DNA from: Larimichthys crocea
Lineage: Eukaryota; Chordata; Actinopteri; Sciaenidae
Reading direction: 5' to 3'
DNA length: 64,000 bases
NCBI RefSeq assembly: GCF_000972845.2
Contig: NC_040027.1
Coordinates: forward strand, 11,089,760-11,153,759
Each line of letters opens with the position of its first letter. The first letter of the stretch is position 1. Position numbers and translations under genes: made by a program. The notes below the pieces were generated by a model. The model was given only the letters and a program-made list of their open reading frames with translations. It did not search any database and was not told the DNA's origin. This document shows positions 10,130-23,312 of the stretch, one piece after another.

Positions 10130-10310
10130 TTATTGTGCTGCAGATTTCTTTCTGTGCTTTCTATATCTTCTTTATGCTCGGCCGCAGTTTCTGCTCGTCA
10201 TTTGTTGCCAGGAATTCACTTAAAGAGAATTTCCTTCATGTTATTTTATTTCCCGTTGACGGCGGTCACGAGGCGATTTACTGAGTCAACCTTTTAACGA
10301 GGGGTCGAGT
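10130..10310. promoter_or_regulatory. Enhancer-like block with a degenerate MARE/AP-1 site
   Basis: Non-repetitive sequence between AT-rich DNA and the TG repeats. TACTGAGTCAACC at 10279-10291 matches the reverse-orientation T-MARE at 10 of 13 positions, with a complete TGAGTCA core. The weaker flanks suit AP-1 at least as well as a MAF protein. Confidence 0.25.
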
Positions 10311-10381
10311 TCCTGCTGAATCCCTCAAACCACCACTATCACTTCCATTCATGTTTCACTTCCCCATCTGTGTGTGCGAGC

Positions 10382-10382
<1 letters not shown>

Positions 10383-10426
<44 letters not shown>

Positions 10427-10448
10427 TGTGTGTGTGTGTGTGTGTGTG
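10383..10448 (+). repeat. (TG)n microsatellite interrupted by GAGAGA
   Basis: Two TG runs are separated by a short GA interruption near 10420. Confidence 0.9.
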
Positions 10449-10613
10449 ATTCAGCATTTTGTCCAAATCAACCAGTCACTGTTTCTCAAACTTCGTTCTT
10501 TTTTATTGTGTCACAGGTCACGCAGGCCTTTTTGTTTTAATAATAGTTGTTGGTTTGTGGCTGCGGTTTGTGGGCAGAAGGATCTCACACACACACACAT
10601 ATACTGTATGCGA

Positions 10614-10615
<2 letters not shown>

Positions 10616-10650
<35 letters not shown>
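10616..10650 (+). repeat. (CA)n microsatellite
   Basis: A CA run following a shorter CA stretch near 10588. Together with the preceding TG run it can fold back. Confidence 0.9.
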
Positions 10651-10653
<3 letters not shown>

Positions 10654-10790
10654 GCACATGCTGTTGACCAGATGAGTCTGTGCAGTAATGCAGTGGAGAG
10701 GACTGTCCTCAGTGGCAGTGGAGGGTCAATCGGCAATCAATTATTCCACTCAGCCTGGCCTGCAGCCATACCACAGGCTCGCTTCCTGCA

Positions 10791-10791
<1 letters not shown>

Positions 10792-10822
<31 letters not shown>
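10792..10822 (+). repeat. (CA)n microsatellite
   Basis: A CA run of about 15 units. Confidence 0.9.
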
Positions 10823-10827
<5 letters not shown>

Positions 10828-13600
10828 ATCAAAGACAGTGTGCAGTCTCCAGTTCACACATATCTGTAAAAACCTACATGTTTTCATATTGAACTATGTA
10901 AAGTGTTGTCTTAAAGTTATGTAAGTAGTTAGTGTCGTTTTAATGCCTCAGTTCTGATACAGTTTTTAGACTTTCCATCAGTCCATCTCATGATGAGCTC
11001 AGGTCCAGAGAGGTTGGCAGTGTCTCTGGATGTTATCTGGCTTTGTGTTTGGATGGTAGAGTCTTGACTTGTATTTGTAGATGCAGCGATGAACTGTGAA
11101 GTGTTCCAGAGCCCATGAAGTAATATCCTTTATGAGGGCGTTCAGTGCTTTAGGTTTCATCCTTCACGTGCAGAGATTTCTCTGGATTCTCTGAATCTTT
11201 CAATAAAAAGTTTCTTTGTTCGTCCATCTATTCCAGCATCATCGTGACATGAAAAAATGCCCAAAGATTGAAAGTTCCTGCACAAAGTTTTATGTGTGAA
11301 TGGTGAAAATCAATGTGTGAAAAAAGCTTTAGAGACATATTGAGATTATGGTAAATAACCTATGGTTGGTTTTATTATGTAAAACACAGGCTGTTTGTCC
11401 TCATGGCTTCGAGCGTTGACACTGAACCTTGGTGTTCCACATACGTTTGAAAGTTTTTGGGTACCGGGTTTCTATTCCACTTTATACTTGAGTTGGATGT
11501 GCTAATGTTGGCTGATTTGGGGCCATTATAGCAACAACTTGAGACATCAAACACACTCTTACACCTGCTGCAGGGTTTGCTTCCATGCCTTGGTAACTCA
11601 GTGGCTCAGTTTTTTTTATCACGTTCATTTCAGGACACATTTATCTAAAAAAGAAAATAGAATAAATGCATCAAACTCGTCAGGAACAGGAGCTGCAGGT
11701 GACCGTCATGACCTGTTCCTGTTAAAAACTCTCTGGACACTCAGATGAATCAGTCAGTGATGTTCTCAGTCCGTCCTTTACTCTCACCAGAATTGTAGAA
11801 ATGTCACACTGTGTGAGGTCCAACCAGATATTAAACACAATCTCATCACATTTGGTGCAGGCCCCGTTTTTCTCTCTGAGTGACTCCCCTTCAGTCCTGA
11901 GGGTGGATCTCTGTTTGCTCGGTGTCAAACAGACTCTCACAGACGACAGGGGAGTGCCAGGACCACGACGCCCGCTGTCATGCACCCTGTCACCTTCTGC
12001 ACCCGCAAAGTGCCGCGCAGGCACTCACGGTGACGACGACCGTGCAGCCGCAGAAGCCGAAGTGACTGAGGTGTCACTGAGCCTGACACACACACTCTGA
12101 GACCTGGACCCAGAGGCAGACACGCACTGTCCGGACTGATGCACATCTAAAAGGTAGGTAGAGTGTGTGTCGTGTCTGTTAACTGGGTTCTGTCATGTGT
12201 GTCATGCAGGGGGACGTTCAGGCAGGAGTGTGGACGAAAGGAACTACGTTTCCCACCAAACCTCATGAGAACTTTCAGCATTTCACTGATAACCAGGTTA
12301 GATCATTTGCAGGTTAAACAATATTTAGACATCTTTGTTACATTTGAGTGAAATTAAATATAAAAATTTTATATTTCGACGTCTCGGTCAGTGTTTAACT
12401 ATTTCATTCACCATATTCAGGACTTACATATTCATATACTTTTCTACTAAATATAACCTGGTTTTAACAAACACTCAACTAACAAAAAAATGTTCCATTT
12501 TATTTTTGCTCAGTCAAAGATCTAAGATTTCTTTTCCCCACACGAATGGTCTGTCTCTTACAGATTTCCGAGATAATCCGTCCACCTGACAGGTGTGTGA
12601 CGTGTCAGCACGCTGATTAAACAGCACGACTGTGACGCAGCTGTGTCCCGGACTAGTCACAATAAAAGGACACTGAAATGTGCAGTTTGATCTTGAGAAA
12701 AGACAGTTGTGCATTTTTTTTATCACATTTTCTGTATTAAACACTGCAGTCAGTCAGTCAGACACATAACCAAGCACAAATTATACTTCCCACGTCTGCA
12801 TAAGCTGCAAAGGTCCGTGCGTAGATCGTGTCACATGTCCAGCGAGGATCCAGAATAAATATCCGTGTGCAGCCCAAAATGTATTACCACGTGAACGCAA
12901 AAGTGTCTTTCGTGTAGACTTTCTGCACAGACTACAACATCTGCTTGTTGGACACCAGATGTTGTGTAAGCAAAACTGTGTCCGTGACTGTTTAGGAGTG
13001 TGTCAACACTTTAGTCATCTGTCTTTTAGTTCATATTAAGATTAGACTAAATGATTTAGATTCGATAAGGAGATTTATTTATTCTGTATTTGTCTTTGAA
13101 TGGATGCTATTGAACTTCAAGCACACCAGAAGAACTTGAGGGCAACTGAAACTGAAGTTTGGTGTCACATCAGGTGCAAATGTGAAGCCTGAAACTGTCC
13201 CACAACAGCAGTGAGTTTGTCACCTGTATGTCTGAGTCAATCTCACCGAACCTTGTCAATATTTTTGTGACGACTCTTCTGTCGCCCATTGTTCAGGCTT
13301 CTATTCTTAAGCCCTCCAACAAACTCTGATCGGATGTTTTTCCAGCCAGTGAATGAGCCATCAGTGAGCGCCAGGATGAGAGAGTAAGAGAGAACAAACA
13401 TCGGTCGCTGGTCAGGAAAAGACAGACATGGTTTGTTTTGAACAAATCTTTGATGCCGGCACTTTTCTCATGAGTCCAGGCTCTGTGTTGTTTGGTTCTA
13501 CATCTGTTAGTAGAAGTTTTGTAACTCCTAAAAAGTTCTCCTCAATTAAATTTTAGAAGTGAGACAAAAAAGAACGCGTCTAAATTCAATCACGCTTCTA
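10823..13600. other. Intergenic DNA, no gene seen
   Basis: Mostly single-copy sequence of average composition. Short open frames have no family motifs. No tRNA, SINE head or terminal repeat was recognised. Confidence 0.45.
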
Positions 13601-13960
13601 TCTGACAGTCTGTCGGAGTAACAGAAAGCGACGGCGCGGCGTCCTCTTTCTTCTGCGATGTAACTTAAACTGGGGTACACTCAAAGCCCCTGCCTTATAA
13701 AAGCATGTCCTCATTTAGCCTGTTTAGTACCGAGCAGAGGAAACCGTTCTGCGGGAAAGAGACAGACGAGGAGAAATAAACAGAATGAAGAAGTGTTTGT
13801 GGTGAAGGGCTGCAGACTCAGCGCTGCCGCCGGCGTGCGGAGGAGACGCAGGCAGAGTGCTGAAACTGTCATGGCAGCCCCTCGCTCGGTGACAGAGAGG
13901 TGTGAGCCGTCATAGAGAAGACGAGGAAGCGAAGGAGGTAGAAACAGAGAGAAACTAAAG
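13600..13960 (+). promoter_or_regulatory. Promoter-like block with a TATA box but no following coding frame
   Basis: TTATAAAAG at 13695-13703 is a good TATA box between GC-richer, CpG-containing sequences. A transcript starting near 13730 would first meet ATG at 13785, which closes after six codons. No long frame follows, so it would be an enhancer RNA or long non-coding RNA if it is used at all. The call rests on sequence texture only. Confidence 0.25.
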
Positions 13961-16680
13961 GGAGTCTGTGGAAGAGAGGAGCTACTTGTCTGACATGTTG
14001 CCGTTTCATTTAGAGGTATTTTTTGTGGTGAGAGATGTTGGCAGTTTGAGGCCAGCTCTTCTGTTCTTCTTCTCTCTAACTGATAAAGTTCTCCATCTTC
14101 ACTGCTGCTGTTGTTGTGGTAGTCGTCGCTGTTGTTACCGGCCTTATTGTTCTGTTTCTGAATTCATTCGCTCAAGTGTTCAAGTTAGTTGAGGTCCTTT
14201 GTCAGTCTTTGGTCAACTTATAATAAAATGTTCAGGCATATTTCTTTTCATAATCTCCTTGAAATCTGAGACACAAACACATACGCACAAGCAGAGGCAG
14301 ATGTGTGTCCTTCAAGAAGAAGGGGCAGATAGCCACTGTAGTGTATGTAAAGAACTTTTTAAATAGCTTTAGTACAGAGTCTTCCCTGATATGTTGAAGA
14401 GATCCTGTGCAACCTGCCTGATGGTGAAATATAGTCATCTAAATGTTGTGGAAACCCTCTGAACTCAAGTTCCACTTACTCCAATATTCTGGAGCTTTCA
14501 CGTGCATCATGAGCGGGTTAAGTTTCATGACTCTGAGCACCTTTAGGACCTCTCCTCTGAACCTGACAGTTCATTTTTAGGTTATTTCAAGGTAAAACAA
14601 TGTCAGACATACCTGCCACCCTTCAGGTAGAGATTCATGCTTTTTATTGCCCCTTCAGTTTCATAGTTCTCCCATATTTCGATGCATTATCTCCCTATAT
14701 TTCAACACACAGTGTGTGTGTAAGCACTACAACTCCAAAAGTCTTGTTTCCACCAAGATGTCATGCACGTGATGCTCGTGCCTTGTCCTCCTCAGAGTGA
14801 AAGAGAAAGAGAGACTAATATGTAATTTCAAGCGTGATGTCTAAAGCTCCATTTCTCAGGCAAACAGTCAGCAGCACCAGCTTACGCACGACACAGTGGA
14901 TGCACAAAGCATCAGTGTTTTTTTCTGCCTGTAACTTCAAAAAGTAATATTGGTTCATGTGCTATCCCTGAACTAGACAAATAAAAGCTGATGAATACGT
15001 TTTTGCCAGAGATTCAGGTGAATTCAAACTGTTCTGTATCATTTCCTGAGAATTTAAAAGCATTTCACATAAAATATATCGATTTTTTTTCGTCAATTTC
15101 ATTCTTTAAAAGTCAAAACACAGGAAAGATTCTGAAACTCAAACTTTTCTGGGGGAGGACCCCGAAACCTCCACGGTGGTGTCGTTTGGCACACTCCTTC
15201 TTAACACCGTGGTAATGTTTCATATGCAAATCACTAAAAACACGTTGGTATGCTCCGTTTGAACGGTGGTGACAAGAATCAACTTAAGGAAAAAAATATA
15301 TATATTGATAAACTTTAGTCTCAGGATATCAGGGGGAAAATCTCACTTGTAGATTTTCATGGTCTTTAAGATTTTTATCTAATTATCGACTTTATTTGAT
15401 TACAATGAAACATTGCAAGCTCGTTGATCAATAAATCATGTGCTAACTCCGAAAATTATGTCTGAAAACAAACGCTGGCAGCAATATGTCACAACGCATC
15501 CATCCTGTGGACGCTGGTCAACGTTAACGCTCATTTTTTTTCTGCTGTCATGACTAGTTTTACATCGGAGAGCAGGAAGTGATCAGACGAACATGGGAAG
15601 CTTGGCTGCATTGTCTTGTGGCGTTGGTGACTTACTCTCCATCCTCGCCCTCATCAGGACCTCCTGCAGCACGTCTGCATGTTAACTCAGCCACCTGTGT
15701 AATTCTCGGCGGTGTAGATCAGCAGTCGAGCATGGTGACATTCACACGCAATCAGCCTGATGAGCGGTTGGACACACATTCACCCCCTCCGTCTGTCAGC
15801 CATGCAGGTCTCAGTCAGATAGGCCTCCATGAATAAGTCATCCTGCACAGTCCACTCACCTGCGCCTGTTTACACCGATTAAATTTGCATGGCCTTTATT
15901 AAGATTTAAGGACAGACGGCGGCAGGTTACTGTCAAAAAACAAAAACAAACTCTGTTTTATTTTGGCTGAAATCGTGGCTGTTGTTTGCCGTCCGGTGTA
16001 AGTCAGTGTTGAAGTCGTGTTTAGTTGTTGGGAAGCTGAAAAGCTCTGACACGGCACAACTACAGCCCCGGGTGGAGTTCAGAGTGCTTCAGAGAAGTCA
16101 CACTGCATATTAAGAATTTAGATTAAATTATCAGTTTCCATTTACTTGTACACTTTCAGTTCTCAGATTCAGCCAAAAGAGGAAGTAATTTACTCAAACA
16201 GAAAAAGAAATTCTTCCTTTACATGAGAAAAACTGTTTTTATTGACAGACAGAAGATGCAGCTTGGCATCAAAAGTCTACAAACTACAAAGTTTCAGATC
16301 CTTGCCAACTGCTCCCTAAGCCTCGCTTGTTGTTTTGACCTTTGGCGATCACCCAGCTACTTTGTCTACTTACATCTGTGCTTCTGATACTCAAGTATTT
16401 CTGAGTATTTACTAGTGTCCAGGTTATGACATCTTACTCAGCTGTCAGTGCTGAGATTTTTACACAAAACAAAGTGATACAAAATCAGAAAATCTATGAC
16501 AATATCATGAATATCAGTTATTTTACTGTTGTGCAAACTTTTATTTCCTCTTTTCTTTATTCTATATTTAGCCCTGCCTCTTCAAATCATCGAGCCTTGA
16601 ATCTGCCAGAGCGCTTTCGTAACCTAAAGCGAACACGGGGCGGAGAGTCTGGATGTGAACCCCCGGACTCTGGTGTCACA
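13961..16680. other. Intergenic DNA, no gene seen
   Basis: No coding region is supported. About 15780-15930 has an enhancer-like texture (TTTGCATGG, TTTATTAAG and ATTAAATTTGC stretches close together). The rest is unremarkable single-copy sequence. Confidence 0.4.
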
Positions 16681-17135
16681 GGTCCTGTTTACACCTCGTA
16701 TTAACACGCGTCTTGAGTGATCCGATAACAAGTGGACAGCATTCAAACAGCAAGATGAACTGAGATCAGATCGCTCAGAGCACATTCAGAGGCGGTCTGA
16801 CATACAATCTTTTAGCAGTTTAACAAGGTTTTAACAGCATTTACACCACTTTTATGAAAGAAGAACGTTTTGTTGATGTCAGATTTTATAAATACAGTGA
16901 AGTGATACCAATATATACTCCTTACAGGAGAAAGTACTGAAGCTCCTTTAAAAAATCAGACAGTTTTGTGAGTTAACTCGACAGATTCTGAACTACTCGG
17001 ACTGCCTAATGTAAATTCAACGAGTTATTCTCTTTTTGTGTGACACCTTTGCATGCAGGTGTGAACTAAGCTACAGAGCTGTCTACTTGTAATCGGATTA
17101 CCCACTCTGTGTGTTAACAAGCTCACAGTCCTGCA
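16680..17135. mobile_element. Fold-back (MITE-like) element with imperfect inverted ends
   Basis: The left end near 16701-16740 and the reverse complement of 17079-17118 match over about 40 bases. Both read TTAACAC, then GATCCGAT or AATCCGAT, then AACAAGT or TACAAGT and GACAG. The interior has no coding frame. I recognise the left arm as resembling a repeat common in teleost genomes, but cannot name its superfamily without a database. No clear target duplication was found, so the outer limits are approximate. Confidence 0.5.
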
Positions 17136-19235
17136 AAAACGTGCGCTTACCGTTCATCCTTACCACCTCTTCGCTTCTGTGCAGTTCATAAACGAAGCGT
17201 TTATTTTTCACCACAATGTAACTGGGAACATTTTTTTAATAATAATAAACATCATTTCTAGGAGGCGTGATTGGTTGATGGGAAAATCTCTATAGAAGAG
17301 AGGTAACTACAGGCCGTCTTCTTTCCCTTTCCTTCCTTCGTATACTTCCTCATTTGTGCTCTTCTGTCTTCCCTTCCTCCTTCCTTATTTCTTGATTCCT
17401 TTACTCATCTGAGTGATGTGAAAGTCCCAAAACTGGACAAACTGTGTGACAGTGAAACTAAAGTCTTTCTCATGACGAGTACTTTTACTTTGGATGTTTG
17501 GGTACATTTTTACTGCTCGGTCATTTTTACTTTTATTTTTGTTAAAGTTTAAAAACAGGATGTCTAGTAGAGTAATTTTTTTTTTTCAGTATGACCACAC
17601 AGTAGTTTTGGTGTTCAGAAGTAAAACCACTGGATTCTGTTGACTTTGTCCACAGAGCAGAAGGACGAGTCACATCTGCAGCCTGTCAGGTTGAGCTGGG
17701 CTGGAGTTGAGGTTGAAATGTCACGTCTCTCATTAGTGAAATGTCCCAGAGTGCGTCTCCTCTCCGACTCCTCCGAAAGATGGAGCAGCGGTGCGTTTGG
17801 TTAAAACCTCAGGATTTGCGTCCAGAGTAGAGGGGAAGTGGAGATTCATCAAACCTGTCAGGATGGGAGCGGGTGGGAATCCCCCCTGGAGAGGGAGCTC
17901 ACCCTGCTCCTGATGAGACAGATTCATCTTCCATATCCTGTCAGACCACCAGACCTTCGTGGTTTTGTAAGGAGAACGAGGAGTGAGTGACAGCTGTGGA
18001 GAATCCAGAGTGGGAAATGAAGGGAAGGACGGCTCGGCGGAGCGTTCAGGGCTGTGGTGAGGATGACCGGAGAGGGACGGACAAACTGAAGTGTTAATAA
18101 AGTCATTAAACGTGGGGAGTTTTTCTGGGCATCCAGGTTCTGGAGATGATTTTCAGCAACAACAAACAACAAAATCCCAAAAAAAAATAGTTTTGGGGTC
18201 CTTTTGATGTTTCTGTCTTTTTCTAAAGAAGATAGAAACACTTTTTTCTAATACATTACGACGTAGCAGACGTGGCTCTATAATACAATATAAATATGAT
18301 ATAACCTTCCTCACGTTAATACATGAAACAAAACAAATGTCTGATTTACATCTTGTTTTCTTGAAGCTTGAGCTTCAACTGGAGCTCTTTTAACTGTCGT
18401 CTCCGTGCACCGTCTTCTTCTGGATTTCTGTTGGAGTATTTCCAGCAATTACTGCTTATCTCATCAACCAGCTACATTCACATAACAGCAAACAGTCCTT
18501 CACATTTTCTTTAGACGAGTTACTCAAAATGTGCAATACATGTGGCTGGTTACACAGCTCATGTCGGGCGACAAACAGTTGGAGAACCTCAAGTTTTAGA
18601 CGGACATCAAACGCTTCATGAGAACTGAATATGAACCGCTGTGTTTAAAAAATATCTGGTTCTTTGGTAAAAAGTGAAAAGTAAAATCCTTCACAAGAGC
18701 CAACTGCTATTCCCATGGTGCGTTTTTTTTATTAATAACATCCAATCACTGAGCTTCACGTCTTCACCGTGCAGAATCACATTCTTCTAACTGCGACCAC
18801 GAGGTGAAACATTTTGAATTTGCTCCTCGATAGAAACGACAGCTCAAGGCTCATGGGTAAAGTTTAGAGATATTTGCAAACCAAATAGACGGGCGAAGAA
18901 ATATTACACAGTTGGCATAATTAAAACTGAAACCTATTGGATTTTCTAAATGATACTATTCAGGGAATAGTTTGAGGAAATTAGCAGATAACATTAAAAT
19001 AAAACCTTGAAATGTCGAATTTACAGCTACTGTATCTTTACTGACATCCGTGATTAGATTGTAGTCATTTATAACGGAAGAATCAAACTGTTATATGTCA
19101 TCCAGGTCTCAACAGGCACAGATATTACAGAATAATGACACTCAACATCTGAATTTTCTCCCACAGATCAGTTGAAATACATAAACAGAAAGATGATATT
19201 TATTTGTGCCGTATCTGGTGAATTGTACATACACA

Positions 19236-19280
<45 letters not shown>

Positions 19281-20391
19281 CCTGCTGCACTCTGGCGGGT
19301 TAATAATCAGTCTCAGTGGGGCTCAGATGGGATGTTTCTGCACTGGTCTGATACTGCATGTCATAAGACCAGTTCTGATTAAATATTCATGAAGCTTGCA
19401 GCGAGTGTGTGTGTGTGTGTGTGTGTGAGAGTGTGTGTGTTCGGATGGGGTGGATGGGATGTGACAGGGGTGTCGGTGCACTCAGTGGGAGGTCAACTTC
19501 AGGAGAGAGAGAGGGGAAAGGTGCTGAGTTACCAAGGAGATAGTTCTCACTCCAGCCAGGCAGAGTGAAAGACAAACACGCCGCATGCACATTAATACTA
19601 AGAGCTTGTATCCACAGTGTTTTTTAATTAATAACTTCTGCTTCAGGGAGTATTCATAACACACACAAACCGCTACCACAGTTACATCTTCAGAGACATG
19701 TCGTGACTTCAGCCTGTGAAGCTTATCCCCTGATTGTAATGGTCTGTAGAAAATTCATTTTATTTTTTTATCTCCACCTTGTTCGGCCTCAAAGAAACTC
19801 ACTAACTAATGATTGTTTGGTTTGGTCTTCATCAACTCATGAAGTCACAAATATCCATACCTGCCACCAGAAAGTGTGTAAAATAATAAAGCGTACGCTA
19901 CTCGAGTTTATTTTCTGAAAGTGATAAATATATGTGTTTTGTATGTATTCAGAAAAAGAAGTTTTGGTGAATATAAATAAATATAACCTTAACATTTATA
20001 CTGCTGTATACAAAATACAGACCAAGTGATTGGATGAAACTTTTGTCTATCGGCGTCTTTCATGGGCAAACTTCATCCAATCATATCAACAAACTGTAAA
20101 ATGTGGTTAAACTGTGATCAGAGCAAACAGTGCTGCTCTTCACTCTTTCATTGAAGAAATACTCCGTTCTTCTAGAACTGATAGCGTCAGAATAGTTTAG
20201 TTAGTTTTGCAGGACTGATTATAAACCAGATCAATCATCAAGTATTTGTTGAGACATTTCAGTCCGGACCAAAGTGGTGAACTGACAGACTGACTAGTGT
20301 TACCAAATATAAACCTCGGTGCCTTAAAGCTCACTAATTAATAGCAAGTTTCTTGTTAGTCCGATGCTTACACAGAACCAAATATAAAAAC
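17136..20391. other. Intergenic DNA with two TG microsatellites, no gene seen
   Basis: No coding region is supported. (TG)n runs lie at 19239-19278 and 19405-19440. The remainder is AT-leaning single-copy sequence up to the first duplicated block. Confidence 0.45.
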
Positions 20392-21776
20392 ATCAAGTTG
20401 TGGGTCGGAGGCAGAGTTACGACCTGGAGCTCCAGCCAGGAGCAAGCCACTGTGCTCAGCTTCCTGATGTGAGGTTGCCAGAGACCAGAAACCTTCACTG
20501 AGCTTCACATCTGACACATTTTGTGGCTTTACTCAAATCTGTCCTGACGCTGATCCCAAAAGTCAACTCGACTTTTTTGTTATTCGGCGTGTTCAGAGTG
20601 TTTGAGACACTCCGCCTAAATCGAGAACGTGAGCCTCACAGGTTGCATTAAACATCCACTTTCCCGCTTCTTCACACCTCCTGCAGGTAATGAGTGAAAC
20701 GCCTCCAGCAGGTGTGCATGTCATTAGTCTTCATCTCCTTCCTCAGACTTCCCCTCCTTCTCTTTAGCGTCTCGCTCTTTTGTCTTATTCGCTCAGCGCT
20801 TCATATTTCTCAGCCGCAGAAACGTTTTCTTTTTATATTTTCTGGTTTTTTAAACAACAAAAAAATCTGCATCAGTGTCACCGGCACGTCACTGGGATTT
20901 CTCTTCTCCTGTCTCCAATTAGGAGTTTATTTCCCATGATGCTTATTGTGCTGTGGCTCAGAGTCCACAGAGACTAAACACCTATGTTTGTGTGTGTGTT
21001 TGTGTTTTTGTGTGTGAGCTTTGTATGTGTGTGTAAAGCGAGTATCAACTCTGAGGAACTGCACAGTCAGCAGGCATTAAACACACAGGAGAAAGACGTG
21101 ATGAGAGGAAAGACAAGGCGGAGGAGGACGAGGGAAAGACCGGAAAGAAGAAGAAGAAAGAAACTAAAATGAAGCCACATAAATAAGACAAGGTGTTTCG
21201 AATCATTTTAAATATCCCATTAATACACGTCCTAATAAATCATCGTAAACCATGATTTATAACCGTCCAGTGAAATTTAGTCATTTTTGTTTTGTAACTT
21301 TTCTGCTGCGTTCAGCTAATTTAACTGGCACTGAGTTCTTGGCCGAAGCTGTGATTATAAAATAAGTGACTTAAATGGCTTTTTCTGCGTCAGTATTATT
21401 AGCTCTGTGAGCGCGTTGTGCCAAAATTATCTATATTTTTTTTTGTTCGTGGACTTCTGCCTGAAAAACAAACAAACAAACAAAAAAACTGGGACACAGC
21501 TGAAGTTTGAGGTGATTTCCAAACATGAACGCTACATTTACATTCTGGGTCAGGACTTCCTCTTCGGAGTACCTTTAAGTCATGTTGGCCTGTATGAGCA
21601 GATATCTGCATGTAGATGAATTAGGTTTGATAATTCTCCATTGATTAAACAGTATCAGTTTTTGTCACGCTCAAATTCTGTATGACATTTCACATTTGTC
21701 ACAGTTTTATATGAAACATGGACAAAAAGACAAGATTGATCTGAACTGGTACATTTATGTTCTTTAAGCTGCTATT
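20392..21776 (+). repeat. Duplicated 1.4-kb block, copy 1
   Basis: This block is repeated in the same orientation at 21941-23302. Copy 1 is the longer one. The sequence flows into 21777-21940, which itself has a counterpart at 35107-35308, so copy 1 appears to be in its natural context. No coding gene is present. Confidence 0.9.
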
Positions 21777-21940
21777 GTTATATTTATATATATTTTCTAT
21801 GACAGAGTTAAAGCAACATTGGTTGTGGAGCTCAGAGGTGTTTCAGTCAGATGTTTCAAAGCTCTCTATGTGCTATAATAAAACAATAAGGCACAAAATA
21901 ATGAAAGTCCAGGACATAGTAATGACTTTAAATGACAAAC

Positions 21941-23302
21941 ATCAAGTTGTGGTCGGAGGCAGAGTTACGACCTGGAGCTCCAGCCAGGAGCAAGCCCCTG
22001 GGCCAGCTTCCTGATGTGAGGTTGCCAGAGACCAGAAACCTTCACTGAGCTCACTGAGCTTCACATCTGACACATTTGTGGCTTTACTCAAATCTTCCTG
22101 ACGCTGATCCAAAAGTCAATCGACTTTTTTGTTATTCGGCGTGTTCAGATGTTTGAGACCCTCCGCCTAAATCGAGAACGTGAGCCTCACAGGTGCATTA
22201 AACATCCACTTTCCCGCTTCTTCACACCTCCTGCAGGTAATGGATGAAACCCTCCAGCAGGTGTCATGTCATTAGTCTTCATCTCCTTCCTCAGACTTCC
22301 CCCCTTCTCTTTAGCGTCTCGCTCTTTTGTCTTATTCACTCAGCGCTTCTATTTCTCAGCCGCAGAAACGTTTTCTTTATATTTTCTGTTTTTTAAACAA
22401 CAAAAAAATCTGCATCAGTGTCACCGGCCCGTCACTGGGATTTCTCTTCTCCTGTCTCCAATAGGAGTTTATTTCCCATGATGCTTATTGTGCTGTGGCT
22501 CAGAGTCCACAGAGACTAAACACCTATGTTTGTGTGTGTGTTTGTGTTTTTTGTGTGTGAGCTATGATGTGTGTAAAGCGAGTATCAACCATGAGGAACT
22601 GCACAGTCCAGCAGCATTAAACACACAGGAGAAAGACGTGATGAGAGGAAAGACAAGGCGGAGGAGGACAAGGGAAAGACCAGAAAGAAGAAGAAGAAAG
22701 AAACTAAAATGAAGCCACATAAATAAGACAAGGTGTTTCAAATCATTTTAAATATCCCATTAATACACGTCCTAATAAATCATCGTAAACCATGATTTAT
22801 AACCGTCCAGTGAAATTAGTCATTTGTTTTGTAACTTTTCTGCTGCGTTCAGCTAATTTAACTGGCACTGAGTTCTTGGCCGAAGCTGTGATTATAAAAT
22901 AAGTGACTAAATGGCTTTTTCTGCGTCAGTATTATTAGCTCTGTGAGCGCGTTGTGCCAAAATATATATATATATTTTTTTGTTCGTGACTTCTGCCTGA
23001 AAAACAAACAAACAAACAAAAACAGAAACTGGGACACAGCTGAAGTTTGAGGTGATTTCCAAACATGAACGCTACATTTACATTCTGGGCCAGGACTTCC
23101 TCTCTGGAGTACCCTGAAGTCATGTTGGCCTGTATGAGCAGATATCTGCATGTAGATGAATTAGGTTTGATAAGTCTCATGTGATTAAACAGTATCAGTT
23201 TTTGTCACGCTCAAATTCTGTATGACATTTGTCACAGTTTTATATAAAACGGGACAAAAAGATTGATGGAACTGTTAAATTTCTGTTCTTTAAGCTGCTA
23301 TG
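21941..23302 (+). repeat. Duplicated 1.4-kb block, copy 2 (ends at an assembly gap)
   Basis: This matches copy 1 along its length but is shorter. Most differences in the stretches compared are one- to three-base deletions (for example 20700-20940 against 22250-22480), with a few substitutions. It interrupts a sequence that is continuous in the other large copy: 21940 and 23313 correspond to adjacent positions near 35308. It stops exactly at the N run. Confidence 0.88.
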
Positions 23303-23312
23303 NNNNNNNNNN
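23303..23312. other. Assembly gap (10 Ns)
   Basis: Ten undetermined bases. It marks a scaffold join at the end of the redundant 1.4-kb copy. Confidence 0.99.
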
